Below, one piece after another: positions 1-5,717 of a stretch of DNA of 5,717 nucleotides. The translations under genes were made by a program, and so were the position numbers. The DNA comes from an uncultured Prosthecobacter sp. (lineage in GTDB: Bacteria; Verrucomicrobiota; Verrucomicrobiia; Verrucomicrobiales; Verrucomicrobiaceae): positions 1 to 5,717 of the forward strand of contig CALDGV010000248.1 of the NCBI GenBank assembly GCA_937941745.1, written 5' to 3'. The stretch's first letter is position 1. Each line of letters starts with the position of its first letter. The notes under the pieces are model-generated. The model was not told the origin of the DNA. It ran no database searches and worked only from the letters and a program-made list of their open reading frames with translations.

Positions 1-55
1 ACCACCCGGGACATGACCACAACCACCCGGGACATGACCACAACCACCCGGGACA
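1..55. repeat. 21-bp tandem repeat, about 2.6 copies, possible IS end
   Basis: Copies start at 1, 22 and 43. The first two are identical over all 21 bases. The third keeps only the first 13 bases (ACCACCCGGGACA) and stops at 55. The array may continue beyond the left edge. On the minus strand the outermost copy begins TGTCCCGGGTGGT, and each inner copy repeats the same core preceded by CA. A TG terminus followed by short internal repeats is typical of IS21-like and some related DDE transposon ends, so this may be the right end of an element lying to the left. No transposase is in view, so this is inference. Confidence 0.6.
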
Positions 56-57
56 GT

Positions 58-99
58 GCCAAAATCATCCAGGAAGGCTCCTGGATGATTCTGTTTGGC
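58..99 (-). terminator. Probable transcription terminator of the A2M gene
   Basis: An inverted repeat lies 65 bases past the A2M stop codon. It has a perfect 12-bp stem (63-74 with 79-90, arm AATCATCCAGGA) and a 4-base loop. It is extended by five outer pairs (58-62 with 95-99, GCCAA/TTGGC) across a 4-base bulge at 91-94. Read on the minus strand, the stem ends in ATTTT and then GGC, so the U tract is short and partly inside the stem. Position and stability favour a terminator or 3'-end-protecting hairpin. The weak U tract leaves intrinsic termination unproven. Confidence 0.6.
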
Positions 100-163
100 T
101 ACGCCAAGGGACGGGGCGCTACCGGAAAGGGAAAGACGGGCTGCCCGCAGGCTGCGGCGACCG

Positions 164-3100
164 TCATTTCCCCGCGGCCACCTGCCCGCCGCCGCTCGGC
201 AGGGTGCGCAGGCGCTGGGTGGGGCTGAGGCCGTATTGGTCCGGCTGATACATGGCCTCGATCCTCGCAGGCGGGGCGATGGTGTCGCCCTCCGCGATGA
301 CGCGGGTGAGGTAGCGGAGCTGGAACCGGCCCTTCTGGGGAGCATAGTCGGTGAAGAAGAGGGCGCGGTCGCTGCGCAGCTCGCGGTGGTCGCAGAACCA
401 GGCTTCGATGCCTTCCGGGAGCTGGTCGGCCCCGCGGGCGTTCTGCGTTTCATACTCAGGATGGATGGCTTCCAGCACGCTGGGCAGCGGATCGTTGATG
501 GCGAGGTAGCGGTCGCCACCGCGGATGTCGAGAGTGAGGGAGACGACGACCATGTCACCCACGCGCAGGTCATCGGTGCCGGTGGTGGAGCCGTCGGGCA
601 GCAGTTTTTCATAGGCGCGCTCGATGGCATAGCCCTTGTTTTCACCCTTGAACTCGCGGTCCTGGGCGAAGCTGTGCGCCTCGATGCGGGAGAAAAGCTC
701 GCGACCGGCCGGCAGTTCGATCTTCATCGGCGTGGCTGTGAGCTTCGGATCCAGGGGGAAGCTGACCCGGGCGCTGCCCGGATGGGCGGGAATGCTGAGT
801 TCCGGCTGGTGGCTGTCCCACAGCACCCGGGCCAGCACGGGCTCGGCAGACGCTTTGAGGCTGCGCTCATAGGCGGCCAGGGCGGTGAGCGTCCAGGCGT
901 TGGTGTAGGTGTTGCCCCACTCTCCGCGGCCGTTGCGGGACTGCAAAAGGGACTGCGCGAGGGCTTCGGCGTCGGCCGTGAGGCCGAGGTGGGTGTAGGC
1001 GATGAGGCGCATGGCCTTGTTCGGCCCATGGCCCGCCCAGTGGCTCCAGACCGGCGCGGCAGGAGGCGCTGCCTTGGTGGCAGCCTTCTTGCTCTTCGCC
1101 TTGGTCTTGCTGCTGGCGGTCTTCTTTTCCGCCGCCGGGGGCGCAGGCGGCTTCCATCCCAGCATCTCCTGAATCTGCGTGTCGGGCGTGCCGCTGAGGC
1201 ACATGGCCAGGCTGGTGTAGAGGCGGGCGGCCTCCGGCAGGCGGTCGCGCCTGGCGTGAAGCAGGTTTTGGTAGGCGGGCTCGGCCTTCTTGCCCTTGGC
1301 GAGGGTGTAGAGGGCGAAGGCGCAGTCGGTGAGAACGTAGAGGTCCTTTTCCTCCTCCAGGCCGCGCAGTTTTTTCGAGAGGTAGGCGAGCAGCTTGTCG
1401 GTGACCTCCGCCGGCACGCTGGCCCCGGCATCGCGGGCACGCAGCAGCATGAGGCCGCCATAGGCGCTGGCCCAGAGGGAGGGCTCCTGCCCGCCCGGCC
1501 AGTAGGCGAAGCCGCCTTCCTCCGTGGCCATGGTGAGCAGGCGGTTCACGCCTTTCTGCACGGCGTCGCGGGTTTTTTCCGCATTCAGCAGGTCGGGGAA
1601 CAGGGCCTGATAACCGCCGAGCGCCAGCCAGGGCATGGTGGCGGAGGTGGTCTGCTCGGCGCAGCCATAGGGGTAGCTGAGGATGTAATCGAGCGCATCG
1701 CGGGCCTCGAACAGGCGCGAGGTGCTGGCGGTGATGGAGACGAGGCCATCCGTGCCTTCCTGCACGGCGGGGTTGACGCTGGCGAGCAGGTTTTCCACCG
1801 GCTCCCTGCCAAGGCGGGCATAGCGCACCTCCCGCATCTCGGGCACGGGATGGGTGACCTCCAGGGTGGATTCGGTGCCATCATCCAGGGCCGGGCCGCT
1901 CCAGCCGGCGGCGGTGGCCGCCGTCCACTTCCACTTCGCGGTGCCGAGCTTGGCAAACTGCACCGGGAAGCTCACGGCGGCCGTTTCGTTCGGCTTCAAG
2001 GCCACCTTCTGCCTCCACACCTTGGGATTCTCCGGAGCCTGGATGGCAGCCGGAATGAAGAAGCGCGCTTCGCGGATGAAATCGGCGGTGGCATCGAGCT
2101 GCAGCGTGACCTCCACCTCGCCAGCAGAGGGCGTGGTGTTGTGCACGACGGCCTTCAGCAAGGTCTCATCCCCCAGGCGGGCAAAGCGCGGCACCACGGG
2201 ATCCACCATGAGCGGCTTGTTGATCTTGAAGGCCGACTCGCCGCTGCCAAAGCGGTCCGCCCCATTCACGGCGACAGCCATGAGGCGGTAGCGGGTGAGG
2301 TTGTCCGGCGCGGTGATGTCCGCCGTGACCTGGCCGCTGGCATCGGTGAGGAGGGTGGCCAGCCAGAGCGGCGTGGCGATGAAGTTCTTCCGCAGCTTCA
2401 CCGGCGCATCGTTTTCCTCCCCTCCCCCGCCGATGATGAAGCCTTTGTTGCCACGTTCACGGGCCGAGAACTCCTCGGGCAGCAGGTCATCGAAGGAGGT
2501 GTAGTTGTGAATCGCCAGCGGCATGGGCGCATGGAAGAACTCGCCGGGGTTCGGTGTCTTGTGCCCCATGAGGCTGAGCACGCCTTCATCCACGGCATAG
2601 AGCGTGACCTCGCTGTTGGCGACCGGCCTGCCCTGATGATCGTTGATGGTGGCGGCGACAGCGAAGTTTTCGCCCGGCTTCACTTCCGGCTTCGAGGCAT
2701 TGAGCACGACCTTCAGCTCTTTGACCTTGGATTCCACCGTCAGCTCGCAGTAGCCGAGCTTGTATTCAGGCATCTTGCTCTGCTTCGGGCTGGCCTCGCT
2801 GCCACGCACCAGGATGACGGAGACGAAGACATTGGGCGCCTCGGCATCCTGCACGGGCACCTTGATCACCGGCTGCGCAGGCGAAAGCTGGGTGATGAAC
2901 TGACGATGCACCTGATTGCGCTCCACGGTGACCAGGGCGGTGCCAGCGATGGGTGTCTTCACCACGATCACTGCCTCCTCGCCGGGCTTGAGCGTCTTCT
3001 TCTCCGGCTGGAGCAGGATCCGCGCCCCATCTTCCATCGCCCAGGGGAACTCATCGCCGCCGATGACCTGCAGCGGCATGCGTGAAAGCACCTTCCTGCC

Positions 3101-5717
3101 CTGTGCATCCATGGCTTCGGCCGTGACAAAGTAGGTGCCGCCGCGGGCCGGCCTGAAAGGAAGGGTAAGGCTCGGGGCGCTGCCTGCACTGGCGGGCTTG
3201 AGCTCATGGCTCTGCTTCAGTTCCTCACGCAGGATGACCTGGTCCTTCGTGGTGCTGCCGCCTCCGGCCGTGGCAATCTTCAGGGTGTGGTATTCCTGGC
3301 GCTCCACCTTGAGGTCGATCTTCACAGGCCCGGTGGCAGGCTTGCCCTTTGAATCAATGGCCACAATCTCCAGCGCGGCATCCTGCCCCGCACGACCGAA
3401 GAACTGCGGGCCTTTGATGCCGAGGATGAAAGCCGCCCCAGGAACCTCGAACTCCGTGGCGGCGCTGATGGTCTGCTGGTTGATGTCCGTGACCTCCGCG
3501 CTGACGCGCACCTGCTGCGGCAGCGAGGCACGATCCGGCGGCGGCATGGGCATTTCGAGCATCGCGGTGCCATCGTCATCAATGAAGAGGTCGCCATTGA
3601 CCCACCATTCGCCCTCGGGCTCATCACTGCTGTCATCGTAGTAGCCCTCGGCATCACGGTCCTTGCCATAGTGCGCCCAGCGCGGGGCATCCCCGAAATG
3701 GAAGTCCTGATAGGCCTGTGGCGCGGTGAATTCCCGCATTGAGGAGGCGCTCCAGCTGACTTTGGCACGGCTCAACGCCTTGCCCATGAAGTAGTTCGCG
3801 CCCAGCGGCAGCTTCACGCGGTCAGCCAGGATCTGGGCATCCTTGCCATCCAGCTTCACTTCAAAGGTGTTGGGCTTGTAGTCATCGATTCGGAAGCTGT
3901 GGTGCCCTGCCCGGGAGGAGTCTTCATCCTCGCCTTCCTTGCCGAAGCTCACGGTCAGATGATAACAGCCCAGCGGTGCCTCAGGCAGCTTGAGGTCATC
4001 CGCCCAGGAACCATTCGCGGTGAAGGTGATCTCCTTGTCGAGGATGGTCCGGTAGCGCGGATCGCGGATGCTGACCCGGCCGGTCACGGGCGCGGAGTCC
4101 AGCGTGAGGCTGTCGCCGATGCGCAGCCGGGTGTGCGCCTTCAGGTGCATCGTGTCGCCGGGCCGGTAAAGCGGGCGGTCGCTGAAGACAAAGGTCTGGC
4201 GGGCAGGCTTCCACACATCTTCCCAGGCCGTCGGAATGTCGTAGGGGATCACGCCATTGATGCTGGCGCTGTGGGTCTGAATCGCGGTGCAGTCGCCACC
4301 GATCTCTGCCAGCACCAAGGCGGGGTCGGCTCCCTTCAGGGTGGCGATGCCGTTGCCGTCCGTGTCGGCATAGCCGAGCAGCTTTTGGTCCTGATCGACC
4401 AGGGTCAGCCGCACGCCCGGCACAGGCTTGCCAGTCGTCAGCGAGGTGGCGAAGATCATCGTCTCGCGGCCGTTGCTCTTCTGCATCAGGCCAAGGTCGG
4501 TGAACTGAATCAGCGACTGGGTGATCACGCCCTGCTGCGGCAGACCTTCGGAGGCACGGCCTTCGATCTCCACCAGCAGCGGCGCCGCCGGGGCACCCGC
4601 GAGCACTTCCTTCCAGTTCAGCTTGATGAGCTCACTTTTGTCGAGCGGCTTGTTCACCGGGTAGGTGCGGTCAAAGACCTGCGTGCCTGCATAGTCATCA
4701 ATGCTCACCGGCTTGTAGCCCTTCTTCTTGTCGTCCTCCTGATAGAACTTGGACTGGTATTCGCCGAACTTGTCCAGCGCCTGCAAAAGCTCCGGCCCAG
4801 TCAGCTTCTTGACCCGCACCCGAGCCTCACGAACATTCGCCGCAGTGAATTCATACTCGCCCAATCCTTTGGCCAGCTGTGAGCGCACGAAGGCCGACGC
4901 AGCGACATAAGGCGGATTCGGCACGAAGGTGGCCTCACCCTCGCCCGGCTTCTCCAGGGCAAGCCCATCGCCGGAGGTGAGACGCGGATCGACCACCACA
5001 CGGTAGGGCTTGTTCAGCTCAAAAGAGCCCTTCAGCACCAGCACGCGGCCTTCCACCTCCGGAACCACGGCCACATTCGGCTCGATGCTGACGAAGGTGG
5101 CCAGCTTCTCTGCCAGCGCCTTTATCTCCTCCTTCTTCCACTCGCCTTCATGCGGAGGCATGAGGGACTTGTTGAAGTAGAGGTTCAGGTTGTAGTCGCG
5201 ATCAAAGGGCGTGTGAGCCTCGATGCTGCGGATTTCAAAAGGACGCACTTCTCCGAGCGCGATGTCATCGCCCTGGGCGAGCTGATCATGGCCCGAGGCA
5301 TTGGTGAGCGTGGTGGCGAGGGTGAGCTTCCAGTTAGTCGCCACCGGCAGCGGTTCTGCAGGCTCCACCACGATGGCACTGAGGCGGACGGCCTCATCCG
5401 TGATCGAGGGCTTCACCTTGGCGATCTCCTCCGTCCACGTGGCCTGGGGCGTCGATCCGCCAAAGTCTCTGCCTGTGGCCAGGCGCACCTTCGACGCCAC
5501 CTTCAGCGCGGGCTTTTCCGAGACAAACGCAATGCTCGCCACCGCCTTTGCCGCATCGACGTTGTCATTGAACTCGAAGAGGAACTGCGGCGTGCGGTCG
5601 GCATCACTGCTGTCGAACCATTTTGGCGACTGGTCGATCACGCGGAACTGGGCGCTCTTCACCGAGGCAAGCGGTTCGGTCGAAAGCAGCTTGCCCGCCA
5701 GATCCGTCAAACCCGCA
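164..5717 (-). CDS. Bacterial alpha-2-macroglobulin, thioester type (5'-partial)
   Basis: Large protease-trapping protein. In this family a protease cuts a bait region, the molecule collapses around it, and an exposed Cys-Gln thioester bonds covalently to it; bacterial members act in the periplasm or at the envelope. Residues are numbered from the TTG at 5710. Visible in order: N-terminal Ig-like/MG modules (about 1-380); a bacterial MG domain (about 385-480, with TDLG at 404 and TTGKPVPG at 425); MG2 (500-605, with YRPGD at 515-519); MG3 opening with DDYKPNTFEV; a bait-region domain (about 898-1045, with YAVDEG at 1038); the A2M core (1109-1181, ending PRFARLGD); the thioester domain (Cys1350, Glu1352, Gln1353); and a C-terminal receptor-binding-like domain (about 1680-1830, with MYQPDQYG at 1820). 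The stop is TGA at 166-164. The frame is open to the window edge (GCG GGT before the TTG), so the start and signal sequence lie outside and a lipoprotein anchor cannot be judged. It is longer than E. coli YfhM (about 1,650 residues). No partner gene such as pbpC is visible. Family assignment is firm; the physiological role is inferred from the family. Confidence 0.96.
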   Translation of the reverse strand, partial: AGLTDLAGKLLSTEPLASVKSAQFRVIDQSPKWFDSSDADRTPQFLFEFNDNVDAAKAVASIAFVSEKPALKVASKVRLATGRDFGGSTPQATWTEEIAKVKPSITDEAVRLSAIVVEPAEPLPVATNWKLTLATTLTNASGHDQLAQGDDIALGEVRPFEIRSIEAHTPFDRDYNLNLYFNKSLMPPHEGEWKKEEIKALAEKLATFVSIEPNVAVVPEVEGRVLVLKGSFELNKPYRVVVDPRLTSGDGLALEKPGEGEATFVPNPPYVAASAFVRSQLAKGLGEYEFTAANVREARVRVKKLTGPELLQALDKFGEYQSKFYQEDDKKKGYKPVSIDDYAGTQVFDRTYPVNKPLDKSELIKLNWKEVLAGAPAAPLLVEIEGRASEGLPQQGVITQSLIQFTDLGLMQKSNGRETMIFATSLTTGKPVPGVRLTLVDQDQKLLGYADTDGNGIATLKGADPALVLAEIGGDCTAIQTHSASINGVIPYDIPTAWEDVWKPARQTFVFSDRPLYRPGDTMHLKAHTRLRIGDSLTLDSAPVTGRVSIRDPRYRTILDKEITFTANGSWADDLKLPEAPLGCYHLTVSFGKEGEDEDSSRAGHHSFRIDDYKPNTFEVKLDGKDAQILADRVKLPLGANYFMGKALSRAKVSWSASSMREFTAPQAYQDFHFGDAPRWAHYGKDRDAEGYYDDSSDEPEGEWWVNGDLFIDDDGTAMLEMPMPPPDRASLPQQVRVSAEVTDINQQTISAATEFEVPGAAFILGIKGPQFFGRAGQDAALEIVAIDSKGKPATGPVKIDLKVERQEYHTLKIATAGGGSTTKDQVILREELKQSHELKPASAGSAPSLTLPFRPARGGTYFVTAEAMDAQGRKVLSRMPLQVIGGDEFPWAMEDGARILLQPEKKTLKPGEEAVIVVKTPIAGTALVTVERNQVHRQFITQLSPAQPVIKVPVQDAEAPNVFVSVILVRGSEASPKQSKMPEYKLGYCELTVESKVKELKVVLNASKPEVKPGENFAVAATINDHQGRPVANSEVTLYAVDEGVLSLMGHKTPNPGEFFHAPMPLAIHNYTSFDDLLPEEFSARERGNKGFIIGGGGEENDAPVKLRKNFIATPLWLATLLTDASGQVTADITAPDNLTRYRLMAVAVNGADRFGSGESAFKINKPLMVDPVVPRFARLGDETLLKAVVHNTTPSAGEVEVTLQLDATADFIREARFFIPAAIQAPENPKVWRQKVALKPNETAAVSFPVQFAKLGTAKWKWTAATAAGWSGPALDDGTESTLEVTHPVPEMREVRYARLGREPVENLLASVNPAVQEGTDGLVSITASTSRLFEARDALDYILSYPYGCAEQTTSATMPWLALGGYQALFPDLLNAEKTRDAVQKGVNRLLTMATEEGGFAYWPGGQEPSLWASAYGGLMLLRARDAGASVPAEVTDKLLAYLSKKLRGLEEEKDLYVLTDCAFALYTLAKGKKAEPAYQNLLHARRDRLPEAARLYTSLAMCLSGTPDTQIQEMLGWKPPAPPAAEKKTASSKTKAKSKKAATKAAPPAAPVWSHWAGHGPNKAMRLIAYTHLGLTADAEALAQSLLQSRNGRGEWGNTYTNAWTLTALAAYERSLKASAEPVLARVLWDSHQPELSIPAHPGSARVSFPLDPKLTATPMKIELPAGRELFSRIEAHSFAQDREFKGENKGYAIERAYEKLLPDGSTTGTDDLRVGDMVVVSLTLDIRGGDRYLAINDPLPSVLEAIHPEYETQNARGADQLPEGIEAWFCDHRELRSDRALFFTDYAPQKGRFQLRYLTRVIAEGDTIAPPARIEAMYQPDQYGLSPTQRLRTLPSGGGQVAAGK
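1052..1150 (-). other. Lys/Ala/Pro-rich insertion in the thioester domain
   Basis: Residues 1521-1553 form a low-complexity segment that starts PPAPPAAEKK and ends APPAAP. It has eight Lys and a single acidic residue (Glu1528) in 33 positions. It falls about 170 residues after the thioester Cys, between helical segments of the thioester domain (before it RLYTSLAMCLSG, after it KAMRLIAYTHLGL). It should be a disordered, strongly basic loop protruding from the fold. Its function is unknown; contact with anionic surface polymers is possible but speculative. Confidence 0.75.
1652..1663 (-). other. Thioester motif Cys-Ala-Glu-Gln of the A2M
   Basis: The codons TGC GCC GAG CAG encode Cys1350-Ala-Glu-Gln1353 within the context YPYGCAEQTTS. 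In the A2M/complement C3 family the Cys thiol and the Gln side chain form an internal thioester that links covalently to the trapped protease. Both residues are intact here. This places the protein with thioester-bearing bacterial A2Ms rather than with the relatives that have lost the motif. The helical thioester domain follows directly, with the familiar GGFAYWPGG stretch about 70 residues downstream. Confidence 0.93.
2387..2569 (-). other. Candidate bait region of the A2M
   Basis: Residues about 1048-1108 lie between the end of the bait-region domain (YAVDEGVLSL) and the start of the A2M core (NFIATPLWLATL). In A2Ms this interval carries the exposed stretch that target proteases cut. It includes a charged run (PEEFSARERGNKG) and then a flexible Gly-rich run (IIGGGGEENDAPVKLRK). 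Several Arg and Lys sites, hydrophobic sites (FF, LL, FII) and acidic residues would suit proteases of different specificity. The placement comes from family architecture; the exact limits are inferred. Confidence 0.55.
3572..3661 (-). other. Acidic loop in the MG3-MG4 part of the A2M
   Basis: Residues 684-713 contain 13 Asp or Glu in 30 positions, including the runs YYDDSSDEPEGE and FIDDDG. The segment lies between the MG3 opening (DDYKPNTFEV at 610) and the next beta-rich domain (SLPQQVRVSAEVTD). It is probably an exposed loop. Calcium binding would fit the DDDG-type run, but no complete EF-hand or other named metal-site consensus is visible, so this is only a description of composition. 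Confidence 0.6.

Noticed and set aside
1..55. CRISPR array
   Set aside because: The repeats are directly contiguous at 21-bp spacing with no unique spacers, and no cas gene is present.
145..157. Small GC hairpin (CCGCA/TGCGG, 3-base loop) just after the A2M stop, followed on the minus strand by a pyrimidine-rich stretch
   Set aside because: It has only five pairs, and the following stretch is mixed C and T rather than a T run. The 58-99 hairpin is far stronger, so this was not called a terminator.
13..228. Short plus-strand frame beginning with MTTTTRD repeats
   Set aside because: The 21-bp repeat is a multiple of three, so it stays open and yields a heptapeptide repeat. The frame then crosses the terminator hairpin and enters the A2M gene antisense. 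No convincing ribosome binding site is present.
724..1461. Minus-strand open frame of 245 codons overlapping the A2M thioester domain in another frame
   Set aside because: It overlaps the real gene out of frame and translates to an Arg/Pro/Ser/Ala-rich sequence typical of a shifted GC-rich frame, with no domain.
95..3085. Plus-strand open frame of 996 codons opposite the A2M gene
   Set aside because: Its codons are the exact reverse complements of the A2M codons. It can only be stopped where the A2M gene uses TTA, CTA or TCA, which are rare in this GC-rich gene. It ends at 3085 opposite a TCA Ser codon. The translation is Gly/Ala/Arg/His-rich with no recognisable domain.
3899..4882. Plus-strand open frame of 327 codons
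   Set aside because: It is in the same codon register as the 95-3085 frame and has the same cause. The protein resembles no family I recognise and lies opposite well-conserved MG2 coding sequence.

Overview
The window is almost entirely one gene. A very large minus-strand reading frame (164 to the right edge, at least 1,850 codons) encodes a bacterial alpha-2-macroglobulin (A2M), a secreted or periplasmic protease-trapping protein of the thioester-containing type. The gene runs off the right edge, so its true start codon, signal peptide and any lipobox are not in view. The nominal first residue at 5710 is an internal TTG, and the frame stays open upstream of it to the last base.

The sequence is GC-rich and avoids A/T-ending codons. 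The protein is of the long bacterial A2M class, clearly longer than the roughly 1,650-residue E. coli YfhM, and carries a Lys/Ala/Pro linker. This fits a GC-rich Gram-negative bacterium. The Planctomycetota-Verrucomicrobiota group, for example a Verrucomicrobiaceae-like organism, is my guess from general style and not something the sequence proves.

Layout, left to right: (1) 1-55, a 21-bp tandem repeat of about 2.6 copies whose last copy ends in a way that looks like the terminus of an insertion sequence lying to the left. (2) 58-99, a strong hairpin, probably the transcription terminator of the A2M gene. (3) 100-163, a short 3' untranslated stretch. (4) 164-5717, the A2M gene, read right to left: N-terminal macroglobulin-like domains, a bacterial MG domain, the MG2 and MG3 domains, an acidic loop, the bait-region domain, a glycine-rich candidate bait, the A2M core domain, the thioester domain with Cys-Ala-Glu-Gln, a Lys/Ala/Pro insertion within that domain, and a C-terminal receptor-binding-like domain.

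No second protein gene is supported. Long plus-strand reading frames opposite the A2M gene, one nearly 1,000 codons long, are explained by codon bias. I see no clear sign of a previously undescribed system. The points most worth a second look are the putative mobile-element end next to the terminator and the basic insertion in the thioester domain.
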